Shown here piece by piece: positions 38,547 through 51,110 of a stretch of 64,000 bases of DNA (position 1 is its first letter; every line of letters starts with the position of its first letter). The notes under the pieces are model-generated. The model worked only from the letters and a program-made list of their open reading frames with translations. It was not told the origin of the DNA and did no database searches. A program made the translations under genes and the position numbers. This stretch comes from Drosophila miranda. Taxonomy: Eukaryota > Arthropoda > Insecta > Diptera > Drosophilidae. The stretch covers positions 22,807,718-22,871,717 of the forward strand of contig NC_046673.1 in NCBI RefSeq assembly GCF_003369915.1, written 5' to 3'.

Positions 38547-38599
38547 GTAAGTTGAGCGTTGTGCGGTGTGGAATATTGGCCTAATACGATACTTTTCAG
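38547..38599 (+). other. Predicted 5' UTR intron
   Basis: GGG|GTAAGT at 38547 and a pyrimidine/A-T-rich TTTTCAG ending at 38599 enclose 53 bases, a typical small fly intron size. It lies 29 bases before the ATG of the unknown gene. Confidence 0.45.
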
Positions 38600-38628
38600 T
38601 GCTATAGCTATCAGGGCTATTGAGTAAA

Positions 38629-39024
38629 ATGAGTAAACTGGCGCTATCCCACTTCCAGTCACCGCGTTTTTCCAAATTGTACATGAAGCCTGACTACACG
38701 TACACCCCCTTCCTGAAGAAGCCGATCCACCTCGCGAACGTCACCCTCGATCAGGGAATATGGGCCAAGCTCTGGCTGAAGACCAAAAGCAATGAGAAAA
38801 TCCTGGCCGATTTGCGTGAATGTTCTCCGAAAGTGTCCCTGGACATCGACGTACACCCGGGCGAAATACTCTACCTGGAGTCCAATGGCACCGTGATGGT
38901 CACTTTGGTGGGATGCATGCGGGAGCTCGAGCATGGCATGGGCTCCTTTCGCATGGAGGACTGCTTCATAACCGCCACAAAGTGGGTCAAGTGTGAAGTC
39001 CAAAACAGCAATCCATTCGCATAA
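38629..39024 (+). CDS. Small conserved-looking protein of unknown family
   Basis: 131 residues from ATG 38629 (context TAAAATGA) to TAA 39022-39024, in one coding exon. Codon use and composition are those of a real gene, unlike nearby frames. It is basic at the N-terminus (MSKLALSHFQSPRFSKLYMK) and then appears beta-rich, with alternating hydrophobic strands (KVSLDIDV, GEILYLES, TVMVTLVGC) and several Cys. No signal peptide or membrane segment. I do not recognise the family; an OB-fold or nucleoplasmin-like small domain is conceivable, but no diagnostic motif is present. A DRE lies upstream. A degraded copy of its central part (ADLRECSPKVSLDIDV region) exists at 57085-57205, against the satellite array, showing that this gene has duplicated locally. 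If the DRE is used, expression would be expected to be broad or proliferation-linked. Confidence 0.75.
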   Translation: MSKLALSHFQSPRFSKLYMKPDYTYTPFLKKPIHLANVTLDQGIWAKLWLKTKSNEKILADLRECSPKVSLDIDVHPGEILYLESNGTVMVTLVGCMRELEHGMGSFRMEDCFITATKWVKCEVQNSNPFA

Positions 39025-42000
39025 GTTTCCACTGTAGCACAACACAGTCTGGTTGCCAATGCACTAGAAATCAACATATCAATCGATCAATAACAATTCT
39101 CAAATACACACATACACACATACACAATGCAATGAAAGTGTGTAAGTTTGTTTCTTTTGATGCGTGCATCGAGTGGATTGTTGATCAGTTCTTGGTTTGG
39201 CTAGTGTGGCTAATAGTTATCCGGATTATTCGAGAATATGCTTCTGAGCGTATGCCTTGGTGGATGGTACCAGTGCGTGCCGCCTTTTCCGCAGTCAGAT
39301 GCGCATGGCGCAGATGAGCAGAGACTTCGCAGTAGAGTAGTCCGATATTCGTTCAATTCGTGTTCGACGCACTCGACTATAAGGAATATCAAAGATGAAT
39401 TGCTGAGAGAGTGTAGTGGGAGGATGCAATACGGCGGCGAATACTGCAGGTGATAAAAGAAACTGGTACAAGTCGAGAGAGCTCAGCTTGGATCGGGACC
39501 CCACTGCTTAACGCACCTACAAATGCAGGAGGCATACACATTAATGAAAAATTTTATTGTATTCCAGCAACCATTTCTCATCGTTTTTTGGCGCACAATC
39601 GGGTGACATTCTGTGGAGTGCTCGAATGCTCGTTTGCAGCAATTCGGAGCCGTTTAGTGCTGCCATTACCTGTGCTGCCTGGTCATTTTATTGGTTGTCC
39701 TATTGAAGGGCATTTTGGTGGCTCTTGGCCACAGATGTACACGCCAAACACCACCCACAGATGTACGAGTGTGTACACACGTATGTACTCATATATGTAC
39801 TCATATCAGTGTGTATCAGGTGTATCTGTGAGTGATTCGCTTGCCAGGATACGGATGCCCGGACGCCTGACGACTCGCTCCGCGGGGAATTTGACGTGTG
39901 AAATGCGTAAAAATGTTCAAGCATTTGAATATATCTGGGTATCCTTGTGGTATGGTGCGATGTGTGCTCCGCTCTGTCTGTGGGTGTTTATGTGTGGCAA
40001 TCCGAGTAAAAATTACATTAGTGGATGGATCACAGGGAGCCGCGCACTCAGCTGACGGCTGGATTCCCCAACGAGGGAATCAAAGTCATGTTTGACAAGG
40101 AAACTCCATTAAAAATGCAACTTTTGAATATCCCGACGCTGAATGGGCAAACAAACAACGAAACAACTGAACTGAATCACCGACAGCCACAGCCACAGAC
40201 CCAGCAAAAGCAAAAGCAAAAGCAACAGGGTGCCCGTTAATATTACTGCTGGTTTTTACAGCCAAACTAACAGCTGGACGCGGACTATCCTATCTATCCC
40301 TTGCCGCAGACAGGGGAGGGGCACGTAATGTGGCACGGCACCCAAAAAACCTCCAGCCCCACCCCACAAGACTGTTTGTTGTCTTTGTGATAAATGACCA
40401 CTCCATAAATTTTTATTTCTGCTCAATCTCAATCTTTTGACCAATCTCTCGAGCGAGCTGCGTCTCCGTGGCACCGTCTTTGGCTCCATCCCCCTTTTCC
40501 GGCGGTCAGTTTTATGGAGCCCTTTTCCACAGCCAAGTTGTTTTTCAGCGCATCAGAAAGTTGTCCGTCGTGTCCGATAGCGAAGTACGAGACTGAGTAC
40601 AAGTATCTACAAGTACGAGTGTGAGTATGCGGCTCCCGTGGAGCCAGGGGAAGAATGCAAATTGATTGCATTGCCAGGTGGGGGGAGCAGCCAAATAAAT
40701 GAAAGCACTGCCATTGACGTACTCATTGCCATCTTTGTTGTCTTCCTGCCATAGTCGTTGAAGTTTCATTGTCCTGCCATAACCAGCGATGTCTATAATG
40801 AAGAAGATGTAAACAGGACCGTTGAGTAGATGTCAGCTTTCCAAGAGCCAAACTCCAAGACGTTCTTAAGATGCTAAGATACTTCATACTTTTCATTGTG
40901 AATTTGGAAAGGTCCCCAGACCCACTCGCACCAAAACTTGTTCATATCATAGAGAAATCTATATATGTACTCGTAGAATAGAATATTAAGAGTATTACTA
41001 CTATTTTGCAAGTGTTTTTAGCATACTGCTTGAGGGACTTGTGTGTATCTTTGTTTTGTAGAAAGAATATAAAGCCATTCCAGTGTTGGGTTTTATCTGA
41101 GACTTGGTCTATGGACTAATATTGGTCTACGACTCATCGTTAGGCCATCCTCCCATTGTAAGTGTGTAAGTGTTTCTTAAGTTATACCCCACCTTGTCCC
41201 CACCAGTCAATTCGCTTTCTTGTTGTAGTTTTTAAGGTACTCTCTCTCTGTCTCTTTGTACTATCTGAAATTCAAGAGTAGTTTATCATATTATCTTGTT
41301 GTGAAGCTGCCATACCCCCATATTCCCCTCGCCTCATGCATTATGCAGCAGCGTCATCCACTCTCGATCTCAGTTTAAATCGCTGTTGCCATAGAAGTTT
41401 TGACTAATTTGTAGTCCTCTGGGTGACTCCTCCGGTGGTGTCGTCCGGCCAGCGGTGTCTTCCTTCCAGCACTGCCCTGTCCTGCTTTTCCATTTCCTTT
41501 CGTTTCGTTTCGTTTCGATTCGTTTCGCTTTTCTTTTGCGGCGTGCGGGTTTTCTTTCTCTCTGTTATTTCCCGGACGTGATTGGAGCCGGGGCCAGGCG
41601 GTAAATTGTAAGCAGACGTTCAACGCACGTCTGCGCCCATAAATCAATTACAGAGCTCATGGAAAAAGCCGCCACTGCCACCGGCACCGGCACCGGCACC
41701 GCCACCGCCACGGGGCGTGGCAGCAACCTACAACTGTCGATGGAGTGTGTGTTGGGTGTGTTGGGTGTGTGCTGCTCGTTCTCTTAATGCTCCTAGATAA
41801 GGATAAGGCCCTGTGAAAGCGAAAATTTTTAACGCAATAAAGAGCAACCTGCATTTGCCCGGGCTCACGAAAATTTGAAAACTTTTTTAATACTTTGTCT
41901 GCCTGCCACGAGAGACCCGAGTGCCCTGAGAGCCCCAAGAGCGCCGAAAGCTGAGTCCTGAGTCCTGAGTCCTGAGAGGTGGCAGCAAGCCGCAGGCCGT

Positions 42001-45000
42001 GGCAAGCTGCTCGGATTTACCGCATTACAAGCCAACAACTATGTGCATACAGGGAAACTTTAAGTGGAGGCGCCCCCAGAGATCCCAATAACTTTAAATA
42101 GTAGTCGTGCAATCGCGGTGGGCGGACGGTATGGTATGGGGCCGGTGGTAGAAGCTCGAGAATTAAGGAAGCGAAGATACGTAACGATAGTTTGGGTAAA
42201 GTCATCCGCTTGGCTGGCTCCATTATTGATTGTTGCCCAAATTCGTTGCGATCTAAACAAAAACATTGGCCCAGATTCGAGTCGTGGTTCGTGGTTCGTG
42301 ATTCGTGGCTCCTCTCCTCCATTATTGATTGATTGATTGACGCGTCTGCTGCTGCTGCTGCTGCTGCCGCTAGGACTGAGTGCCTGCTCGTCTGACAATT
42401 TGTCGCCTTGATTGATCGCATCATCGTTGCCAGACTCCACATTCGCCAGCACTTTCCATTTCTATGGCCGGTTAAATATTCAAATGCACCTCCAGCATTC
42501 TGCCACCGCGATGCTGTTTAGTTCTGATTTGACACTCATCTTGAATGCAAACGTTAATCCGAATATGGTCTATTTTACACTGGCACAAAAGAGTGCAGTG
42601 CAGTTCACGTTTGTCATGGGTTCCAATCTCCGAGTGTCTCGATTTCCAGTGCAGTATGGAACCTCTTGAAGCTGTCTGCTGTCATCTCGCGAGGATTCTG
42701 ACTGGAGGATTCTGCAGCGTGTAACCTGCAATCCGGCATCCGCATTGATTTGCAAATTTTCAGCCTGACTTCAGCTTCGTGTCAAAGCACAGGGCACTCC
42801 CACTCCCCCTGCTTAAAGCTGCCATTGCACTTGCACTTGACATCCCCATGGCCTCATTCCGGCAAGGCAATGTCAGCGGCTTTGCATGGATGAATGGATG
42901 AATCTCCCGGTAGGTAGAAGGTGGATGGTGGGATGGTGGATGGTGGGATGGTGGGATGGGTGGGTGGGTGCTTGGTTGGCGGTGGTGACGGCCAGTGCGC
43001 TTCCATGGTGCTCTCTCACTTATTAGTTTGTGATTGGATGGATGCCTTTTTGCGGCATTATGCCGAGCCGTCGCTGGCTGCCACTCGCTGTGCCATTACT
43101 CTGGCTTGTTCTTGCTCCTTATGCCTTGTTCCCTGTGCCTTGTTCCTTTTGCCATGTGCCTTGTCGATGCCATGATGATGCCACTTCATTAGCAACCCGC
43201 TCCGGGGCAGAGACTCAGGTTCAGATGAGTGCTTATGAAGGAGGCTCCAGTTTCCAGTTTTCAGTTTTCAGTTACAGTTCCAGCTTCAGGTTTAGCATCA
43301 TCTCGTATTCCCTCTCTCTCGCTTTCCTTCTACTTCTTGCTCTCCTTCTCCTTCTGCATCTGCTCCTCCACTTCATCTCTGTCTATCGTTTATTTGCGCT
43401 TGTTTTCCCCCGTGCGGCTTTATTATTGTGTTCTGTGCCAATTTCCGCTGCCGACAAATGCGTTTTGTAAATAAAATGTCAAAAGGATTTTGCGAGCGAA
43501 TCCCCTGTCTGAATGGTCTGGCCAGACGTTAAGCAGGAGAGTGGAGGGGCCTGGGGGGAGGAGTGAGCAAGTGGCTCCTGTCATCTTTTCATTTGTCGAT
43601 TTGCCGCCTTACAGGGCCTCTAATTACAAGGTATTTTACGGGCAAACTCCGCGGGAATGACTCTCCACAATACGATGATAGTCCTGACACGATGTATCCC
43701 GATGCATCGTTCTGTTTCTCGACTCGTGGCTTTCCAGTCCGTCTTTTGTGGGACAGCACCCTGTATGTGAACCGTTAACTTGACGCGAAATTCTCGAATG
43801 CCAGAACAGATGTGGCCGCTCCGCCTTTAACTTGAGCTTAGCTGCCTTCTCCCTCCTTCCTTTCCTGCGTGGGCATGGGTAGGGCCCCCTTTGATTTTAG
43901 AGCGTTTTCCTTGTACGAGTGTGTGTGTGTTTTTAGTTCGATTTTTCGGGCATGCCACGCCCCCCGGGCTCCCGCAATGTCTCACTGCCGCTGGCACATT
44001 TATTGCCAAACGCATTTGCATGTAAATTATTGCATTTGGACGTTCCCTCAAAGGAAATGGCAATGGAATTATTGCCGGGCCATAATCATCAACCAAGGGC
44101 TGACGACATGGGGCAGGAGCCAGGGTGCAAGCGACCCCCGGCGGATGTGCCAGAGTGGTGTCGGGTCCCAAAAAAACCTCTCGAGTGAGTATTGAAAGGG
44201 AATTCGATTTCAGCTTTAACACAACAAAAACCACAAAGGAAAAGAGTTATTTTTTTGTTTAAATAATTTCCAGAATTTTTTGCAGCATTTCTTTGTACGA
44301 TATATACGGGATGTACGGCACCTGCAATGCCGATAGGTACGTACTTTAGTAGATCCCATATATCTAGTGTTTTGAGAGTTGCTCTTTTATCGTGAAGAAA
44401 ACTATTGTATAACAACAGTCGAAATATCTACATATGTACATATATTTTCTGCAAATATCTAAATAAATTTGAAGTAAAAACCCAATCAATCTTGGAGCAA
44501 AGTCCGCATTTATTTATGTGCCAATTATTCCCGACAGAATCCACAAATGGAAATGCATAAATTTTGGCAACACTAATCAAAGACAAAACCCTCCCTCGCC
44601 CCCTTCTACTCGCACTCCCACTCGCATACTCCCCTCCTATCCCTTCCGATAGTTAATAAGAAATGTGCCAGCAGATGTGGAAAGGTCAAAGTAGTGCAAA
44701 AGTATCGGGATCGCGTCGGTTCGGGCACCGTTGGCTGATGGGATACAGGATGCAGGATACGAGCTGTATATCCAGCCACATTTAGCTTTGCATCTGCTCC
44801 TTTGCAGTGCTCTGACTATGGCTCTGGCTCTGGTATTTTCTGAGCTCTGGCTCTGGCTGTGGCTCTGGCTGTGGCTCTGCCTTTGTCGTAAGCCAGAATA
44901 CGTATAAACGATAAATGAAATGAAACAATTTCAATAAAGTTTTGGGTTACAACGAAATGCAAACCCGGAAACGGAAACTGCAAAACGAAGTAAAAGGCAA

Positions 45001-45023
45001 ATTACGTTGGACTCTGTGTCCAT

Positions 45024-45026
<3 letters not shown>

Positions 45027-45057
<31 letters not shown>
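45027..45057 (+). repeat. (GT)n microsatellite
   Basis: Pure GT tract of about 31 bases, giving an antisense poly-Thr/His frame that is not a gene. Confidence 0.92.
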
Positions 45058-45058
<1 letters not shown>

Positions 45059-46742
45059 ATGCTCTTTCTGTTCGTGTCCTTTTTTGTGCATGTGTGTGAG
45101 GATATGAAAATATTGTAAATGAAAGCCGAGAGCCATGTAAATTGTGGCCATAAAAAGCCACAAAAGAACTGAGAGTGAGACAAAGTGGAAATGTTTAAAA
45201 TAAACCCAGAATGAATGCTAAAATGCATAATATTTGTACCCTCACCAGAAGGCGACTATAAATCCGGCCAGAACTTTGCCACAACCACTGTCTCTATCTC
45301 TCTCTCTCTCTCTGGGGATACTCATCCGATCAATATCTCCCTCCCCCAAAGGGGGGTAATCAATGGCATTCCAGCGGTGTGCAGGTGTTTATCGAATAGA
45401 GCTAGTGGCCATTCGTCGCAAAAGGTTTTCAAATGGAGTGTAACTACGGAATTAAATCGCTTAAATGGAATACTGTAATCTGCAGAGTCCTGTTTCTTAA
45501 AGAAGAAGAAGGCAGTAGCCCACATCTGTAAAACTATGTTTAAGTGCAGTCCTCCTTCGTTTTCCCCTGTACTTTTGGGCAGAAAATATCTTTTAATCAC
45601 AGCTATATGGAAACTGCTTTGATTACCAAGAATCTGCCTCTGAAATGATATGATATGCAAACGAGTCTGTCAGAAGTTTGAGGCTCCCCATCGGCCAGCC
45701 GAATAAAACTTTTTTCCCAACAAAATATTACTCATACGCTGTCTATGGCTGCGGCAAATATTACTCATACGCAGCCCGGCACGACTTGGCCCAGGGGCAG
45801 ATTATTATCAGCTGGCACGCAATTCTTGGGAGCAATTGACCAAGAAACAAGGAGGGCCAAGACTGGAGGACAGCTTCAGGTCTCAGCCTAGAGGACCACC
45901 TCAATTATCGACCATGGGGCAGGACCATGCTAAGGCCCAGGCCCCTGGATTGGATTGTTTGAGTTGGCATTTGGGCTATGCATGTCTGATATATGCGGCT
46001 TATGGAATTATCCGCCCAGATGACAGTTATGCCATCTGTATGCCGTAAGTCTCCTCCTGCTACGCTTCCTCCTGCACAGCACTGCAGTACGCCGCTCCAG
46101 TCTTAATCCCCATCCCCGTCCGCATCCCCACCTAATGAATGCATTTGGCCAAGCCAAACATTCCACGGAGGAACATTAAGGCGAAGGATACTTGAAATGT
46201 TGCTAGGATATGACGAAGACATTATGCGGTGGATGAGTGAGGTGGTTGGGCAGTGGCCTGGATGTTGCCAGGAGGTGGTTGTGGTGGGGGATTGGGTAAT
46301 GGCCATTGCAATGGTATTGACAACAATGGCAGCGCAGCGGAGGGGCGGGGAGTGGGGCAATGCAAAATGCCGACCGGAAATGGGGAACAGGACACACACT
46401 AACACACACTCACACACATAGATACGCCGCATAGGGATGTGTGAGCATATATATATCCAGCAAAGATGTTGAAAATGGCAGCTGGACTATTTCTTAGCCT
46501 GAAAGCCGAAAGTTGACGCTGTAAATGGCAGGATGTGAGTGTGAGTGCGAGTGTGTGAGGAGGAAGGACCAGCAGCCCATCCGATCCGATTCCGCTTGGT
46601 GCATTCGAACGGATAACCATTCCCGGGGAAAATTGCTTCAATATGCGTTGTGCATTAGCCGAGGTCGTTTTGCGTAAGTGCGCGCTTTTCCAACTACACG
46701 ACCCACCCTCCGTGCACACCCCCAGGGACTCGGGTACCCCCC

Positions 46743-46763
46743 CACACACACACACACACACAC
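46743..46763 (+). repeat. (AC)n microsatellite
   Basis: AC dinucleotide tract of about 21 bases. Confidence 0.9.
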
Positions 46764-48783
46764 GCATAATTGACGGAGACTGGGTCCTGCCCAGAGCCGG
46801 GAATATCCTCTCCTGCAGCTGTCGCCAGCTGTACCGCATCGGACGCTGCATCAGCAGAAAATTTCTTGAGGCAAATGTGTAGCCGGCAGCCAAGACGCCA
46901 TCGATGCCATGACCATTCCCAATACTTACCCTCCTAATAAAGCTCTGACGATGATCACAGGGATGATGATGATGACGATGGTGCGGATGATGATGGTATG
47001 TACTGGCGGTGGTGGTGGTGTGTAGCCTGGCGCAAAAAACCTTTATTCAAATTCAGCATTTTCATGGCACTGGCGTAAAATGATTTTATTGCTTCCTGAC
47101 TGAATGACTTTTACAACCTCGCCTCAGATTCGCATTCAGATTAACCCAAATCAGATGCTTCCTCTGCAGCATTCAATCCTCCAACCCTTCTCCCACCAAT
47201 GCCCAAGTTGCGGCACGAGAAGCCGCATAAGAAGCCGCTTCAAATTCAATCAAATTTCGCTGACCCCTACCGAGAGGTCCGATGAGCCGTAAGTGCACAT
47301 TTCTGACTTATCATCTAGGATGATGGGGAGTAGCCTGAGTGAACACGATACCTCGATCTGCAGATACCGTGGCATGGACAGCAGCCCACTTACACGAAGA
47401 CCCATTCAGATCTATCGATCCTATGTTCCTATGTTTCCTTTCATGTAGCCCTAAATGAACGCATCGAAGCCTCGCGTAACTCAATTAACTGATTGGGAAG
47501 AACGGCACCCGCGGGTGCCACAATTACTGAGTTCTGTTGCAGTTGGTCAGTAGACCAAATTTGGTTGGCAAACCCATAATGATGGCCTGGCCTTTGTGCT
47601 GGTATGCCCGTACTCATTGGCGAAGGTGTCGATAGGTGCAAAACTTCATTATCATCATCACCAGGACAGTCTAGTGGCAGCCGAACCTAATCATAATCTC
47701 CATCGTAATCGCTGTCGTAATCGTCATCGTAATCGTCATTATATATGTGGTGGGCATGCATGTCTGTAATTATCGTAGTGAATGTTTTGCAATTGCATTC
47801 GTTTTGAGGTTTACTTTTGCGGTGGTAATCACTTTGCACTGCACAGGACGGAAATATATGAAAAACCACACTTATTATTCCTGATTATGATGTGATTATG
47901 CAAGCCATCCTCCACGCCGCGTGTGTGTGTTTGTGCAATGTGGGTCTGCGTGGGTGTTTGGGTGTGGAAAATGTGTGTTTAATGAGGGGCAACTACCGCA
48001 GAATCGGCTTAAATCCAAACTAGCCAAGACTAGTGGAAATAGAGACCAAAACTCAACCTCCTGGCACATACCTATACCTATATCTATACCTATATGCATA
48101 TATTCGAGGGCGGACTTTCAGGTGTGGGAGAGAGGCAGAATTTAAAGTCAAAAATAATTCAAGCAGAGAGTGCAAGAGTGGAAGAGCTGGCCCTGCCAAG
48201 GATATGTGACCCATAATCCAGAAGCCACTCAAAATGCTGGAACACTTAATTTTGGCCGAGCAAACTTTTGACTAGCGCCAGTTGCAAATGCTGCACGTGT
48301 CCTGCGTCCTCCGACCTGCGTCCTCCGACCTGCGTCCTGTACTCTGTGTCGGGCTGGGGTCGCTTGGCCCCAAAATGAATGTCTGTTCGTGGTAGGCCGC
48401 GGGGTGGCAGTTGGGGCTACGAAGTGGCCTCGTTTCAGACCTCGCTGCCACTGCTGCCATTATGCTCATCAGCATCGGCATCGTCATCGGCCCCACAGGG
48501 AGGGGGTGGTCCAAGCAGAGGCAGGTAAGTGCTGCTCCATGTGTGGCTACATCAGTCTGGCTTACCCGTTGGCCAAAGCTCACCCACGTTGGGCACACGT
48601 GCACACGTGCACACTCTTGACCTTTATATCAATTTAAGCGAGCCAGTAAAACTATAATAAATTATTTGCCTTTGTTTTGCGTTCCGGTGAGGGAGTGCGC
48701 CCGAAAGCCCCTATCAAATTCTATGGAAAACTGACGCACTGAAGCACACACACTGACCAGCCTGCATCCGTGTTCCCTGCCAG

Positions 48784-48904
48784 AGTGCAGTGGTCCACCG
48801 AGGAGAGAACGTTCTGGAACGAAGAACTGGATACACCCATGGAACTGGAACCCATGCACACGCGGGACAAAAACAAACTACCATTTTCATTGCATTGGCT
48901 ATGC
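48784..48904 (+). CDS. Orphan internal exon (40 codons)
   Basis: A strong acceptor (TTCCCTGCCAG) precedes 121 bases that read one spare base plus 40 uninterrupted codons, beginning VQWSTEERTFWNEELDT and ending FSLHWLC, and finishing exactly at a GTGAGT donor. Composition (Trp, Glu, Met, Leu) is protein-like. The next acceptor at 48998-49000 (CTATTTAG) would join it in phase 0 to gene-tail copy A, which has an in-frame TGA four codons in. It is therefore either a remnant of the upstream part of that gene or a chance open exon. No family recognised. Confidence 0.35.
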
Positions 48905-49000
48905 GTGAGTCGAAGATCTGGGATTGGGAAATAATGTTCATAAAGCGATATTCAATAAATATTAATGGGAGCAATAGCTGGCCCGATATATCCTATTTAG

Positions 49001-49377
49001 ATTCAATGTTGCTGAGAGCATAGTCCGAGAGAAATAGATCATGGGTCTTCGGCTCCGCCAGACGGAGTCCTATTCCGGCATTACCGAAGCTTATTCGAGA
49101 CAGACCGAGACCTATCCCAACTAGACAGAATCGTATCCCAGCAGGACGGAGTGCATTCTTTGCAAGATCAGAATCTAGCAAGCCATCGTGATCCTTCAAC
49201 CTGGCCATCGACAACAAGGACTTTGACTATGGCAACCAAGGGAGGAGCTACGCTAGCTACTAGACTCTAGATAGATATCGTTGTTGTTAGGTTTAAGGTT
49301 ATACATATAAGGACTTAGATAGTAGATACAAATTTTGTTGACTTTATTTATACTAAGCTATGTTTTTGATGAATAAA
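49001..49377 (+). pseudogene. Gene-tail copy A (last exon plus 3' UTR)
   Basis: Starts after an acceptor at 49000. In phase 0 it reads four codons, a TGA, then through PPDGVLFRHYRSLFETDRDL and DRIVSQQ. Another frame gives AIDNKDFDYGNQ and stops at 49261-49263. The 3' UTR holds AATAAA at 49372-49377. Copies B (inverted) and C (direct) share DRIVSQQ, the AIDNKDFDYGNQ-encoding DNA, and the UTR including its signal. The frame relation between these two blocks differs from copy C, so this copy is broken in at least one frame. The parent gene is not identified and is probably outside the window. Confidence 0.6.
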
Positions 49378-50081
49378 ACTATTGAAAAATCATCCTTGCT
49401 GTGTCCTGTATGGAGGAATCTATCCCGATTACAAAAAGGCGTGGCACGTCCAGCTCGATTCACAAATAGCGGAGAAAACTAAATTTATTTGATTGGGGAA
49501 AATGTCCTTGATCCTTGATAAGGACTCCATCAAATCAGGGACACTGTTTCGATCACAGGAAGCCACCACACGCCCACATTGGCCCACAAATAGCCGAGAA
49601 AACTGAATATGTATGCTTGGGGATGTTGGAGTCCTTAACGAAGGATCAAGAAGATTTTTCTGATCACAGCGGGCCATGGCACGTCCCGATCGGGCCATAA
49701 ATAAGGGAGAAATAGGATATCTATATTTGGAGAAAATATCCTTGATCCTTGGTCCTTGATAAGGACTCCATTAGACCAAGGATGTTATTCCGAACACAGG
49801 AAGCCGTCGCACGTCCCGATCGGGCTTCAAATAAGGGAGAAAAGAAGAAAGAGAAGAAAATATCCTTGATCCTAGCTCCTTGATAAGGAATGCAATAGAT
49901 CAAGGATGCTATTCCAAAAACAGGAAGCCTGCCCACGCTTAGATTAGACCACGCTTAGACAAAAGTTGTTGTTGTCTATTGTTGTACAACAACAACCCTA
50001 AACCTGCGACCGCACAAATGGCCAAAATCAAGAATTTCATATCTGGGATACCAGGCGAACAGAAATCAGCAGCAAGCAACT
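49001..50081 (+). repeat. Left arm of a large imperfect inverted repeat
   Basis: From copy A's tail inward this arm matches the reverse complement of 50179-51110 over most of its length. Shared landmarks in order are AATAAAACTATTGAAA, CCCGATTA-AAAAAGGCG, TTGATTGGGGAAAATGTCC, AACTGAATATGTATGCTTGG, GAAGCCGTCGC-CG, GTTGTTGT-CAACAACAA, and finally GGGATACCAGGCGAACAGAA. The arm itself contains about four repeats of a roughly 120-190-base unit with GTCCTTGAT...AAGGACTCC and CACAGGAAGCC-TCGCACG-CCCGATCGGGC. Confidence 0.9.
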
Positions 50082-50178
50082 TTAGAAATCTAAAAAAAAA
50101 ACTGTAGCATACTTTTGGAGTTTGCAAAACGGAGGAAGGAAAAAAATTTAAAAAAAATTTTAAAAAACCAGCGACCTT
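50082..50178. other. Loop between inverted-repeat arms
   Basis: A/T-rich spacer (long A runs, TTTAAAAAAAATTTTAAAAA) between the innermost stems that share GGGATACCAGGCGAACAGAAATCAGCA. No coding content. Confidence 0.8.
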
Positions 50179-51110
50179 CTGCTGATTTCTGTTCGCCTGG
50201 TATCCCAGATGTAAAATTCTCGTTTTCTTCGATTTGAGCAGTCGCAAGTTGAGAGTTGTTGTTGTGCAACAAATTGTTGTTTTCTCCGTTATTTGTGGCC
50301 CGATCGGAACGCGCGACGGCTTCCTGTGATCGGAAAAATGTTCCTGATTTGTTGGAGTCCTTATCAAAGACTAAGGATCAAGGATATTTTCTCCAGACAT
50401 ATATATCTTGTTTTCTCCCGTATTAGAGGCCCGATAACATCCTTAATCTGATAGAGTTTTTATCAAGGACCAAGGATCAAGGATATTTTCTCCAGACATA
50501 TATATCTTGTTTTCTCTCGTATTTGTGAGAAAACAACAAATGTAGTTGGATCAGATAAATGTCCGTGATCCTTCGGTAAAGACTCCAACAACCCCAAGCA
50601 TACATATTCAGTTTTCTCTGCTATTTGTGGGCCAATGTGGGCGTGCGATGGCTTCCTGGGATCGAAAAAATGCCACTTATTTTATGGAGTCCTCATCAAG
50701 GATCAAGGACATTTTCCCCAATCAAAATATTTAGTTTTGCCCGCTATTTGTGAACCGATCTGGGCGTGCCGCGCCTTTTTATAATCGGGATGTATTTCCC
50801 CCACCAGAAGACAGAAAGGATGATATTTCAATAGTTTTATTCTTCAAAACTTAGCTTAGTTAAAACAATACAATAAACAAACAAGTTTGTATTTGTATCT
50901 ACTATCTAAATAAATGAACGCGCTTATCCTTAAACCTAACAACAACGATATCTATCTAGAGTCTAGTAGCCAGCGTAGCCTCTCCCTTGGTTGCCATAGT
51001 CAAAGTCCTTGTTGTCGATGGCCAGGTCGAAGGATGACGATGGCCTGTTAGGATCGGATTGCTGTTAGGATTGCTTCTTCTCTCCTGCTGGGATACGATT
51101 CTGTCATCTT
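50179..51110 (-). repeat. Right arm of the large imperfect inverted repeat
   Basis: Reverse-complement partner of 49001-50081, ending in inverted gene-tail copy B. Within it a unit of roughly 115 bases containing TATATATCTTGTTTTCTC is locally duplicated (about 50395-50515), which the left arm does not match exactly. Divergence between the arms looks like some 10-20 percent by eye. Confidence 0.9.

Larger units (their letters stand above)
39025..48783. other. Long gene-poor region
   Basis: Nothing that can be called a gene in nearly 10 kb on either strand. It holds simple repeats: CAGACCCAG/AAAGC at 40188-40230, GGCACC at 41680-41712, GCT at about 42349-42368, GGATGGTG at 42922-42960, GGCTCTG at 44819-44878, GT at 45027-45057, AC at 46743-46763 and GATGAT at 46962-46990. 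A string shared with 10739-10755 occurs at about 39330-39350. Frames of 60-160 codons here follow the repeats and match no family. Confidence 0.5.
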
